Source: Actinoallomurus spadix (GTDB lineage: Bacteria; Actinomycetota; Actinomycetes; Streptosporangiales; Streptosporangiaceae). From it: a stretch of 64,000 nucleotides of DNA. The DNA lies in NCBI RefSeq assembly GCF_024055725.1, contig NZ_JAMXMX010000006.1:1-64000 (forward strand), written 5' to 3'. A program made the translations under genes and the position numbers. How positions within the stretch are numbered: position 1 is the stretch's first letter; the number at the start of each line of letters is the position of its first letter. Below are positions 44,824 to 52,852 of this stretch, piece by piece. Below the pieces are notes generated by a model that was given only the letters and a program-made list of their open reading frames with translations, ran no database searches and was not told where the DNA came from.

Positions 44824-45132
44824 TCAGCTCGCGACGAGCTCTTCGTCCGGGTCCTGCGACCGCTCGTACCGCTCCTTGGCGGTCTCCAGCAGCTCCCGCC
44901 ACGATGAGACGTCCGGGCGCCGGCGAAGCAGCGCACGACGCTCGCGCTCCGTCATGCCGCCCCAGACGCCGAACTCGATGCGGTTGTCGAGAGCGTCGGC
45001 GAGACACTCCGTGCGCACTGGGCAGCCGCGGCAGATCAGCTTGGCCCGGTTCTGAGCCGCCCCCTGCACGAACAACGCGTCGGGATCCGCGTTACGGCAG
45101 GCGGCGCGGGCGGTCCAATCCGTGATCCACAT
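44824..45132 (-). CDS. whiB4: WhiB-family iron-sulfur regulator
   Basis: 102 residues from ATG 45132; the frame is open further upstream (a GTG at 45144 is adjacent). Cluster ligands C12, C34, C37 and C43 (C-x21-C-x2-C-x5-C) and the GVWGGMTERERR turn typical of Wbl proteins, followed by a basic helix. Oxidant-sensing Fe-S transcription factor; the whiB4 name rests on gene order between the ArsA pair and ponA2 as in mycobacteria. Confidence 0.9.
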   Translation of the reverse strand: MWITDWTARAACRNADPDALFVQGAAQNRAKLICRGCPVRTECLADALDNRIEFGVWGGMTERERRALLRRRPDVSSWRELLETAKERYERSQDPDEELVAS

Positions 45133-45358
45133 CTTGGCCCCACTCCCCTTGGGTCGGTTGTCGTTTGCGAGCCCCGGCCGGACGGGCGCGGACGTCAGGC
45201 CGCCATACGAAAGCCGTGGGGAGAAACTTACGGAAGACCGCGCCGCTTCAACAGCCCCCGATGGGTCCATTCTTGAGATAGCCCCTACGGGCCATGGCAA
45301 GGCAACGAACTAGTCATCCGACTCGGCGGGGTGTCCCATATGCACCTCTCGTCCCGCG

Positions 45359-45364
45359 TAACCT
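45359..45364 (+). promoter_or_regulatory. -10 box of leaderless ponA2 transcript
   Basis: TAACCT ends 7 nt before the GTG at 45372, without a ribosome site. No matching -35 evident. Confidence 0.5.
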
Positions 45365-45371
45365 ATGTCGC

Positions 45372-47681
45372 GTGACTGATGAGAAAGCAGACCGGGAACA
45401 CGCCATCGTCAAGTTGCTACGTCTCCTAGGGGCGGCGCTCGTGGCCGGAGTCCTGGTCAGCTTCCTCGCCCTGCCGGCCGTCGGCAGCGCGGGAATGGCG
45501 ACCCGGGACGCCGCCGACGGTTTCAAGAACCTCCCGGCCGACTTCAGCATCCAGCCGCCGCCGGAGCGTACGACGGTCTACTCGGCGGACGGCCAGGTCA
45601 TCGCGACCTTCTACCACCACAACCGCGAGTCCGTCCGCCTCGACCAGGTCGCCCCGATCATGCAGAAGGCGGTCGTCGCGATCGAGGACTCGCGCTTCTA
45701 CCAGCACGGTCCCCTCGACATGAAGGGCTCCGCACGCGCGCTGGTCACCAACGCCCAGGAGGGCGGGGTCAAGCAGGGTGGTTCGACGCTCACCCAGCAG
45801 TACGTCAAGAATTTGCTGGTCGAGAGCGCCGACAACGACAAGGAGATCGCGGAGGCCAAGGCCCCGACCTTCGGCCGGAAGCTGCGCGAGCTGCGGTACG
45901 CCGTCAACGTCGAGAAGCGGCTCACCAAGGACCAGATCCTGCAGGGCTACCTCAACATCGCCTACTTCGGCGCCGGCGCGTACGGCGTGCAGGCCGCGGC
46001 CCAGCGCTACTTCAGCAAGGACGCCACCGAGCTGACCCTGCCGGAGGCGGCGCTGCTGGCCGGCATCACCAACAGCCCCAGCTACTACGACCCGACGGTC
46101 TTCCCGGACCACGCGCGGGAGCGCCGCAACACCGTGCTGTACCGCATGGCCGAGCTGAAGATCATCACGAAGCAGCAGGCCGACCAGGCCGCCGCGCTGC
46201 CGATCAAGCTGCACCCCAAGCTGCCCAAGAGCGACTGCAGCGCCAGCAAGGTGCCGTTCTTCTGCCAGTACGTGAAGAACGAGATCCTCGGCAACCCGGC
46301 CTTCGGCAAGACGCAGACGGACCGAGAGCACCTGCTGTACCGCGGCGGCCTGACGATCCGCACGACGATCGACATGAAGGCGCAGAAGGCCGCGCAGCAG
46401 GCGCTCAGCAGGCGACCCAACCACGACAGGACCGCCACCGAGGCCATGGTCAAGCCTGGCACCGGTGAGATCAAGGCCATGGTGGTCAGCCGAAAGTACG
46501 GCGCCAACGTCAAGAAGGGCCAGACCCAGCTCAACCTCGCCGCCGACTACGCGCACGGCGGCAACATGGGCTACTCCGCCGGGTCCACCTTCAAGATCTT
46601 CACGCTGGCCGCCGCCCTCGACAAGGGCATCAGCCCCGGCGCCTCCTACCCGGCGCCCGAGAGCACCACGGTGTCGGGCTACCGGGACTGCAAGGGCGGC
46701 GGCTCCGAGCCCTGGCCCGTCCAGAACGCCGAGAAGTCCAAGGGCAAGTCCGCCAACCTGCAGACCGGGACGTGGGAGTCGATCAACACCTTCTACGCCT
46801 ACCTCGAGAAGGACGTCGGTCTCTGCAACGCCGTCAAGATGGCGGAGAACTTCGGCATGAAGCGCGCGGACGGCAAGCCGCTCCAGCAGAACCCGGCCCA
46901 GGTCCTCGGTACGAACGAGATCGACGTCACCCACCTCGCCGCCGCGTACGCCGGCTTCGCCGCCCGCGGCCAGTACTGCACGCCGATCGCGATCACCGAG
47001 GTGACCGACTCGACCGGCAAGAAGATCAAGGTGCCCAAGGCCAAGTGCACCCAGGCGGTCGACCACGAGATCGCCGACGAGGTCACGAGCATCCTGCAGG
47101 GCGTCCTCACCCGGGGCACCGCGCGAGGCGAGGGGCTGGGCCGGCCCGCCGCGGGCAAGACCGGCACCTGTGAGAGCTTCACCTGCGCCGTCTTCGCCGG
47201 CTACACCCCCGACCTCGCGGCCGCCGTCTGGTACGGCAGCCCGGAGGCGCCCTGGGGCAACCGCAACTACAACGTCTTCGGCGCGGACATCGCGCCGATC
47301 TGGCGCGCCTCGATGCTCGGCGCGCTGCGGGGAACGAAGGCCTCGTCGTTCCACACGCCGCTGAAGGACTTCGCGACGCTCGACCAGCAGAAGATCCCCA
47401 ACGTCCAGGGCATGCCGGTCCAGCAGGCCAAGAAGAAGATCGAGAATGCCGGCTTCGACGTACAGATCTCCCCGCGCGCCGTCGACTCCAACCAGCCGGC
47501 GAACACCGTCGTCTACACCTCGCCGAGCGGCGGCAGCCAGGTCGACCAGAACACCACCGTCATGCTGTTCGTGAGCAACGGCAGCGGCGCGGTCGGCGCG
47601 AACGACAACGGCACCGGCAAGGGCAAGCGCGGCAACGGCAGGAAGGGCAAAGGCTTCGGCTGGCCGTTCGGCGGCCGTTGA
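45372..47681 (+). CDS. ponA2: Bifunctional class A penicillin-binding protein with PASTA domain
   Basis: 769 residues. Short cytoplasmic head, one membrane helix (about 15-35), glycosyltransferase-51 domain with EDSRFYQHGPLD and KQGGSTLTQQYVKN, transpeptidase with S405-T-F-K408, S470-I-N472 and K596-T-G598, one C-terminal PASTA domain (IPNVQGMPVQQAKKKIENAG) and a Gly/Lys tail. Polymerises and cross-links peptidoglycan. GTG start, leaderless. Followed by a strong terminator. Confidence 0.95.
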   Translation: MTDEKADREHAIVKLLRLLGAALVAGVLVSFLALPAVGSAGMATRDAADGFKNLPADFSIQPPPERTTVYSADGQVIATFYHHNRESVRLDQVAPIMQKAVVAIEDSRFYQHGPLDMKGSARALVTNAQEGGVKQGGSTLTQQYVKNLLVESADNDKEIAEAKAPTFGRKLRELRYAVNVEKRLTKDQILQGYLNIAYFGAGAYGVQAAAQRYFSKDATELTLPEAALLAGITNSPSYYDPTVFPDHARERRNTVLYRMAELKIITKQQADQAAALPIKLHPKLPKSDCSASKVPFFCQYVKNEILGNPAFGKTQTDREHLLYRGGLTIRTTIDMKAQKAAQQALSRRPNHDRTATEAMVKPGTGEIKAMVVSRKYGANVKKGQTQLNLAADYAHGGNMGYSAGSTFKIFTLAAALDKGISPGASYPAPESTTVSGYRDCKGGGSEPWPVQNAEKSKGKSANLQTGTWESINTFYAYLEKDVGLCNAVKMAENFGMKRADGKPLQQNPAQVLGTNEIDVTHLAAAYAGFAARGQYCTPIAITEVTDSTGKKIKVPKAKCTQAVDHEIADEVTSILQGVLTRGTARGEGLGRPAAGKTGTCESFTCAVFAGYTPDLAAAVWYGSPEAPWGNRNYNVFGADIAPIWRASMLGALRGTKASSFHTPLKDFATLDQQKIPNVQGMPVQQAKKKIENAGFDVQISPRAVDSNQPANTVVYTSPSGGSQVDQNTTVMLFVSNGSGAVGANDNGTGKGKRGNGRKGKGFGWPFGGR

Positions 47682-47698
47682 CCGCCCCGAACGACACG

Positions 47699-47736
47699 AG
47701 GCCCCGTACCCGGCGCGAGCCGGGTACGGGGCCTTT
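47699..47736 (+). terminator. Terminator between ponA2 and GatB/YqeY gene
   Basis: 15-bp perfect stem AGGCCCCGTACCCGG, loop CGCGAG, followed by TTT. It sits between two converging genes and may end both. Confidence 0.85.
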
Positions 47737-47756
47737 CCCGTAGGCGAGGGGACCGG

Positions 47757-48206
47757 TCAGCCGGCGAGCTGACGCTTGACCTCTCCCGAGACCCGCCTGC
47801 CGTCGGCGCGGCCGGCGACCTTCGGCGTGACCGCCTTCATCACCTGCCCCATGGCGCGCGGCCCCTCCGCGCCGAGCTCCGCGATCGTCGCGGCCACCAG
47901 GTCGGTCAGCTCCGCGTCGGACAGCTGGGCCGGCAGGTACTCGTCCAGGACCACCCCCTCGGCCCGCTCCGCCTCCGCCTGCTGCGTACGGCCCGCGTCC
48001 GCGAACGCCTCGGCCGCCTCACGGCGCTTCTTGGCCTCCCGCTGCAGCACCTTGACGATCTCGTCGTCGGAGAGCTCGCGCGCCCGCTCGCCCGCGACCT
48101 CCTCGTTGGTGACGGCCGTCAGCGCCATGCGGAGGGTACGGGTGCGCACCTCGTCGCGTGCCTTCATCGCGGCCGACAGGTCGGCCTGCAGCTTCTCCTT
48201 CAACAT
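47757..48206 (-). CDS. GatB/YqeY domain protein
   Basis: 149 residues, all-helical, starting MLKEKLQADLSAAMKARDE and carrying EEVAGERARELSDDEIVKVL and GQVMKAVTPKVAGRADGRRV. Related to the tail of the GatB amidotransferase subunit; binds tRNA in relatives. Alone here. Role in the cell not settled. Confidence 0.9.
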   Translation of the reverse strand: MLKEKLQADLSAAMKARDEVRTRTLRMALTAVTNEEVAGERARELSDDEIVKVLQREAKKRREAAEAFADAGRTQQAEAERAEGVVLDEYLPAQLSDAELTDLVAATIAELGAEGPRAMGQVMKAVTPKVAGRADGRRVSGEVKRQLAG

Positions 48207-48272
48207 GAGGACAATCTTGCCCTGCGTACGGGCTTCGGCGCCCGGCAATAAACGGTGCGTCGTTCTGGCACG

Positions 48273-49181
48273 ATGGGGAGGGTGCGAAAGAGATACGCGG
48301 TTCCCCTCGGGGTCCTCGGCACCGGGGTCGCCGGCATCGGTTACGCGTCGGTCATCGAGCGGAACTGGTTCCGGCTCCGCCGCTACGACGTGCCGGTCCT
48401 CGCCCCCGGCCAGCGGCCCATCAAGATCCTGCACATCTCCGACACGCACCTGACACCGGGCCGCCGTCGGATGATCAAGTGGGTCAGCGCCCTCGACGCC
48501 CTCGAACCCGACCTGGTCGTCAACACCGGCGACTCGATCTCGCACCGCGACGCCATCGGCCCGTTCCTCGACCTGCTCGGCCCGCTCCTGGACCGCCCGG
48601 GCGTCTTCGTGTACGGCTCGAACGACATGTACTCCCCGGTCCCGAAGAACCCCGCCCGCTACCTCTGGCGCACGAGCCAGAAGGACTACAGCAAGCGGCG
48701 GACCGTCCCCGACCTGCCGTACCGCGAGCTCGGCGCCGCGATGACCGCCGCCGGCTGGCTCGACCTCAACAACGCCACCGGCACGATCAAGGCCGGCGAC
48801 ACCGAGATCTGGCTCGGCGGCATCAACGACTCCCACATCAACAAGGACCGGTACGACGAGATCGCCGGCCCGGCCCGCGGCCCGCTCAACATCGGCGTCA
48901 TGCACTCGCCCGAGCCGCGCAACCTCGACCGCTTCGCCGCCGACGGCTACCAGCTGCTCCTGGCCGGCCACACACACGGCGGCCAGCTGTGCGTCCCGCT
49001 GTTCGGCGCCCTGGTCACCAACTGCGGCATCGACCGCGCCCGCGTCAGCGGCCTCAACCGGCACGGTGACGCCTGGCTGCACGTCTCCGCCGGCCTCGGC
49101 ACCTCCCCGTACGCCCCGGTCCGCTTCTGCTGCCCCCCAGAGGCCTCACTGCTGACCTTGGTCCCGTCGGCGTCGGCGTGA
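48273..49181 (+). CDS. Metallophosphoesterase
   Basis: 302 residues, N-terminal hydrophobic segment then calcineurin-like fold: DTH in HISDTH, GD in NTGDS, then GSND where many relatives have GNH(D/E), and GHTHGG near the C-terminus. One usual metal His is therefore replaced. Position equals M. tuberculosis Rv3683. Substrate unknown. Start ATG 48273 or GTG 48282. Confidence 0.85.
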   Translation: MGRVRKRYAVPLGVLGTGVAGIGYASVIERNWFRLRRYDVPVLAPGQRPIKILHISDTHLTPGRRRMIKWVSALDALEPDLVVNTGDSISHRDAIGPFLDLLGPLLDRPGVFVYGSNDMYSPVPKNPARYLWRTSQKDYSKRRTVPDLPYRELGAAMTAAGWLDLNNATGTIKAGDTEIWLGGINDSHINKDRYDEIAGPARGPLNIGVMHSPEPRNLDRFAADGYQLLLAGHTHGGQLCVPLFGALVTNCGIDRARVSGLNRHGDAWLHVSAGLGTSPYAPVRFCCPPEASLLTLVPSASA

Positions 49182-49328
49182 GCCCCACGCGTGTCCCTGG
49201 CACTCGTTGCCGTAAGAGAGCCAGTCGACACCAGGGATCACGTTCCAAACGGTGACGATGGCGCGGGCAGGGTCAAAAGTCCGCTAGACTCGTCGAGGCG
49301 CAGGCGTTGAAAGACGACCTGCAGCCAC

Positions 49329-49402
49329 CGGGGTGTAGCGCAGCTTGGCAGCGCGCTTCGTTCGGGACGAAGAGGTCGTGGGTTCAAATCCCGCCACCCC
49401 GA
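49329..49402 (+). tRNA. tRNA-Pro (CGG anticodon)
   Basis: Acceptor stem CGGGGTG pairs with CACCCCG (49395-49401), discriminator A402; anticodon stem CTTCG/CGAAG around loop TTCGGGA gives anticodon CGG; T-arm GGTTCAAATCC. 74 nt, CCA not encoded. Followed by a strong terminator and then by integrase remnants, so its 3' end is a likely attachment site. Confidence 0.93.
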
Positions 49403-49410
49403 CCCAGGTG

Positions 49411-49446
49411 AAGGGCCACTTCCGATCATCGGAAGTGGCCCTTTTT
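49411..49446 (+). terminator. Rho-independent terminator after tRNA-Pro
   Basis: 14-bp stem AAGGGCCACTTCCG, loop ATCAT, complementary arm followed by TTTTT. A classic intrinsic terminator, rare in form for high-G+C DNA. Confidence 0.92.
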
Positions 49447-49478
49447 CATGCCTGTACAGCAGCGAAGTACAGCAACGC

Positions 49479-49915
49479 CTACGAACCGAGCTGTTCGCCG
49501 AGGCTCTTGAGCGCCTTGAGCGTCTTCTTGCGGAGACCCAGAACAAGGATCAGAACGTACGCCGCGTAGAACGGATCACCGTCCCGCTTCGCCGACTCCG
49601 GGAACCGCCGGGCTTCATCGACCGTCCAGGGCTTCACCTTGCGCCTACGCGGCTTGGAGACCTTGAGCAGGCCGGCCACGTTCTCAGCGATCAGCTCCTC
49701 AGTGACCGCGTTCGTCAGCGCACTGCACAGCACCGTCCAGGCATCCCGAATGGTCCGGTCAGAGGCGATCTGCTGGCAGCAGTACCGCTTGAGCCACTTG
49801 GCGTGGGTCTCCTCGCGGCTTTTGCCGTACGCCCACTTGCGCTTACGGGTACCGTCCGGCGTGGTCACCCACACGTAAGCCGCGTAGCCGTTGCGGTAGG
49901 GGAAGCAGTTCCGGT
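49479..49915 (-). pseudogene. Decayed tyrosine integrase next to tRNA-Pro
   Basis: Three recognisable pieces of one actinomycete integrase: an N-terminal arm FPYRNGYAAYVWVTTPDGTR and GKSREETHAKWLK; then, joined in frame with the core-binding region missing (about 100 residues), IASDRTIRDAW...SALTNAVTEELI; then WTVDEARR, YAAYVLILVLGLRK, after which catalytic-domain sequence is lost and the frame ends LKALKSLGEQLGS. Catalytic Tyr and Arg/His motifs are absent. The N-terminal reading frame is open upstream to about 49915. An integrated element once used this tRNA. Confidence 0.85.
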
Positions 49916-49926
49916 GAGTCGTCGGA

Positions 49927-50274
49927 TCAGAGCTTGATCTCGGCGACCTTGTTGTTGAGGGTCATGACGCTCTCGCCCACGGCCCCCAGGAGCTGATAGG
50001 TGGCCTTCAGCTCCTCGTCCGTGAGCGCGCGGACGTCCTCGGTGCTGAGGCCGCCCAGCTCGGCGAAGACCTTCGTGATCTCACGGAGGGTGGTCGCCAG
50101 ACCCTTGGCGGCGACAGGGACCATCTCCGCCATGAGCTGGCGCATCGGCTCCTCGGCGGCCGTGTTGCCGGCCTTGGCCAGTGCTGCCATGGACTCCAGA
50201 AGCTGCACCTTGTCCTGCAGTTCCTTCGGCAGGCCGGTGAGCATCGGCTCCGGGATGGGAACCACGCCGAGCAA
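49927..50274 (-). CDS. Hypothetical helical protein in the tRNA-Pro island
   Basis: Up to 115 residues from a TTG at 50274; a GTG at 50265 and an ATG at about 50244 also fit. All-helical, rich in Ala/Leu/Glu with heptad-like spacing (KELQDKVQLLESMAALAKAG). No family recognised. It ends 12 nt before the integrase remnant. Confidence 0.5.
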   Translation of the reverse strand: MLGVVPIPEPMLTGLPKELQDKVQLLESMAALAKAGNTAAEEPMRQLMAEMVPVAAKGLATTLREITKVFAELGGLSTEDVRALTDEELKATYQLLGAVGESVMTLNNKVAEIKL

Positions 50275-50363
50275 AGATTCATTGGTGGCTGGTCATGCCG
50301 CAGCCAAGGTCAGCGCCCATGACAGCCCCAAAACCAGACGATCCCCAAGCTGAGAGCGTGGCT

Positions 50364-50678
50364 TCAACGTTCACTCGTGCCGTGGAGCCAGCGGTCGTCC
50401 TGGAACTCAGCAGGGATTTCGTCTTCCCACGGATCGATCCCGCGCCCTTCCAGTTCCTCGAACCAGCGATCCCGCTGCGACGTGGGCAGCCGCTGCCCAC
50501 ACCAAGGACAGAAGCCGATCCCGATGCTCGATGTGCCGCCGTCATGGATGATCAGCCCGTACTCCAGGAACCTGGCGCTGAACAGAACCACTGCGTCCGG
50601 GCAGTCGGACGGGTCATCGTGTTGATCACAGTGCCAGTTCACCTGGCGCGCCATCGCTTCGCAGCAGTGCCGGGTCAT
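50364..50678 (-). CDS. DUF6980-like protein
   Basis: About 104 residues from ATG 50678 (50684 also fits). Conserved core, remembered from actinomycete homologues: HCCEAMARQVNWHC, GTSSIGIGFCPWCGQRLP with a CPWC zinc-type pair, then RDRWFEELEGRGIDPWEDEIPAEF. Cys/His pattern suggests a zinc site. Function unknown. Cargo of the element after tRNA-Pro. Confidence 0.7.
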   Translation of the reverse strand: MTRHCCEAMARQVNWHCDQHDDPSDCPDAVVLFSARFLEYGLIIHDGGTSSIGIGFCPWCGQRLPTSQRDRWFEELEGRGIDPWEDEIPAEFQDDRWLHGTSER

Positions 50679-50739
50679 GGGCATCGGCTTCGCGTAACGC
50701 GGCTGGATGCAAGAGCGCGTGAAAGTCCCTGAGATCACC

Positions 50740-51102
50740 TCATTGAATAGTCAGGTGGTTCGTCGCCATCGGACGGTTGGGGTAGGTTACGATGTTCCAC
50801 CGCGAGATGTAAACATCGGTTCTGTTATCGTCATGGATTATCACGTCGTTATTGCCGGTGGACACCTTGTCGATCCACCGGATCGTGTTGTGGCCCCATG
50901 GGAAGATGGTCCCCGAATTCGCGAAGCACAACGACTCGTAAGAATGCTCGCCGTCGTGGTACCAGATCTGCAAGAAATCAGAACTAACGCAATCAACATC
51001 GTTGATTGCAAATGCTGGCCCTGAAAAAAGGGACATGAACAGTGTGGCTGCTCCGGCGATGATTCCGGCGCACTTGATCGGCTTTCGACTGACGGAAATC
51101 AC
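50740..51102 (-). CDS. Secreted protein, possible beta/gamma-crystallin fold
   Basis: 120 residues. Signal peptide MISVSRKPIKCAGIIAGAAT... with cleavage after AFA (about residue 32), then a small beta-rich domain with two Cys (C38, C59) and STGNNDVIIHDD, ISRWNIVTYPN, resembling Ca-binding crystallin-type proteins of actinomycetes. GTG start with AGGTGG. Lower G+C than neighbours, as expected of acquired DNA. Fold assignment tentative. Confidence 0.65.
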   Translation of the reverse strand: MISVSRKPIKCAGIIAGAATLFMSLFSGPAFAINDVDCVSSDFLQIWYHDGEHSYESLCFANSGTIFPWGHNTIRWIDKVSTGNNDVIIHDDNRTDVYISRWNIVTYPNRPMATNHLTIQ

Positions 51103-51389
51103 TTGACCACCTTACCTTGATATAGATCGGCCTAACCTGACGATCCTCCCATCGCCGCGTCGTAACCGGCGGGGAATTCCAAGTGATCCGGGTCGTCGAG
51201 CGAGCGCAGTAGCTGCCAGAGCTGGGGGTCATCGGCGGGCATCCGGTCATTCTGGCCGCTGAGCACATCGACGGCCACTGAGCGCATCGACGGCCGCGCG
51301 GCACCGGACGGCCGGAGCCGCCCGAGCCGGCCGCCCACCGTGAACGTCCACCATCGCTGGCGCGACCAGGCTGGTGGGAGGCGCTGCCG
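51103..51389. other. Spacer with a possible short frame
   Basis: An open frame on the minus strand (51132-51338) ends with LWQLLRSLDDPDHLEFPAGYDAA, which looks protein-like, but has no ribosome site and no recognised family. Could be the remnant of a longer gene. Nothing else seen. Confidence 0.3.
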
Positions 51390-52262
51390 TCAGCCTGCCG
51401 CCGGTTCCTTCATGTCCTCCCACAGGTCGCGCAGCAGGTCTTCGAGGCGGAGTTCGCCGTCAGGCGTCTGGGCGCCGCGCTCCAGACCGCCGCGGATGAG
51501 CCTCCCGGCCGCGGGGCGGGCGATCAGGCCCGCCCAGGCGTCGTGTTCGCGTATGAAGCCCTCGGTGAGGTCCGCCGGTGGTACGGCCAGCTTGGCGGCT
51601 TCGATGACGCCGTCAGGGAGTGCCGCGATATGGCGGGCGAGCCGGTCGACGAAGGCGTCGAGTTCGGCGGCGGGCAGGGCGCGGTTGATCCAGCCGTAGC
51701 GCTCGGCGGTCGATGCGTCGAACAGGTCGGCGCCGAGCACGACCTCGAGGGCGCGGTTCCGGCCCAGGCGGTGCGTGAGGTACTGCGTGCCGGCGCCGCC
51801 GGGCGTGATGCCCATCAGTGCCTCACACTGGGCGAGTCCCGCCGTCTCGATCGCCGCGAAGCTCATGTCGGCCGCCGTGACGAACTCGGCTCCGCCACCA
51901 CGGGCGATGCCGGCGAGTTTCACGATGGTCACCTGAGGCTGGTTTCGTACGGCCTCGGAGACCGACTGGAAGACGTTGAGACCTTCCGGTGCCGCCTTCA
52001 TCAGCTCGACGAAGGCCGTGGACTCCGGATTGAGCGTCATGTCCACATGGGCGATGAAGAAGTCCGGGATGGCGCTGCCGAATACGATCACTCTGATCGA
52101 AGGGACGTCGCGAACTGTTCTGAGGAAGTGAAGCAACTCGGTCATTAGTTCAACGCTGAGGACATTGACCGGCGGGTTGTCGAGGGTGACTTTCGCGACC
52201 CCGTGCTCGACCGAGACTCGCAGAGTCGCGTAGTCCTCCGCCGGAGGGAAATAGTCGGCCAT
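51390..52262 (-). CDS. Enoyl-CoA hydratase/isomerase family protein
   Basis: 290 residues of the crotonase fold: PPVNVLSVELMTELLHFL, the oxyanion stretch GIARGGGAEFVTAADM, and GITPGGAGTQYLTHRLGR. The usual Glu catalytic position in the second loop is not obvious, so chemistry is uncertain. ATG 52262 with AGGAGA 7 nt upstream. Divergent from a broken HxlR regulator that may once have controlled it. Confidence 0.85.
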   Translation of the reverse strand: MADYFPPAEDYATLRVSVEHGVAKVTLDNPPVNVLSVELMTELLHFLRTVRDVPSIRVIVFGSAIPDFFIAHVDMTLNPESTAFVELMKAAPEGLNVFQSVSEAVRNQPQVTIVKLAGIARGGGAEFVTAADMSFAAIETAGLAQCEALMGITPGGAGTQYLTHRLGRNRALEVVLGADLFDASTAERYGWINRALPAAELDAFVDRLARHIAALPDGVIEAAKLAVPPADLTEGFIREHDAWAGLIARPAAGRLIRGGLERGAQTPDGELRLEDLLRDLWEDMKEPAAG

Positions 52263-52395
52263 GCCCGCTCTCCTATCGCCTGGCACTCCCGCTACGCTGG
52301 CGAGACAGCTGGTTGAGTGCCCCTAGGCTCCTGATTCCTACCTAGGCTATGGCGAGCAAAAATCCAGCGTCAATTACGCACTTCAACCATCCCAG

Positions 52396-52726
52396 GTATG
52401 CTCCCGGATACCGCCATGGACGATCCTGATCCTGGCGGTCCTGCTCGACGAGCCTCGCCGGTTCAATGACATCGAACGACGCCTTGAAGGCATCACCCAA
52501 CGGGTGCTGACCCAGAACCCTGCGCCGCCTTGAACGCAGCGGGATGATCACACGTCGTGTCCTGTCCGGACGGATGCTCGGAGTGGAATACGCCCTCACG
52601 CCGCTGGGCCGTTCCCTGCATGGACCCCTCAGCCAGGTCTACGACTGGACGGTGGCGAACATGGACGTCATCCAGTCGCGGCAGCACGCCTACGACGAGG
52701 AGCTCCGCGGCGAGTCCGTCGCCTGA
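52396..52726 (+). pseudogene. HxlR-family regulator broken by a frameshift
   Basis: Frame 1 reads WTILILAVLLDEPRRFNDIE, RRLEGITQRVLTQN and then runs into a stop; after one extra C at about 52520-52524 (aaccctgcg instead of aacctgcg) frame 2 continues LRRLERSGMITRRVLS and on to EYALTPLGRSLHGPL to 52726. Both halves match HxlR winged-helix proteins. The N-terminal Cys region is also missing. A single-base insertion is the simplest explanation; sequencing error cannot be excluded. Confidence 0.85.
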
Positions 52727-52852
52727 TACGGCGGTGGCCGCCGTACGCGCCTGCCGGAAAGGAACCGGTGGGCGACGTGGCCGGTGGCCGGCCACCGGGA
52801 CGAGCGTGTTCGCCCGCCTCGTCGGTGGCGGGCGAACGCGCTCGGCGGCGGC

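Noticed and set aside
48264-48282. Leaderless start with CACGAT before the GTG at 48282
   Set aside because: CACGAT lacks the T and A of a TAnnnT box; the ATG at 48273 is kept.
51132-51338. Short minus-strand gene
   Set aside because: Looks partly protein-like but has neither ribosome site nor family; recorded only as part of the spacer.
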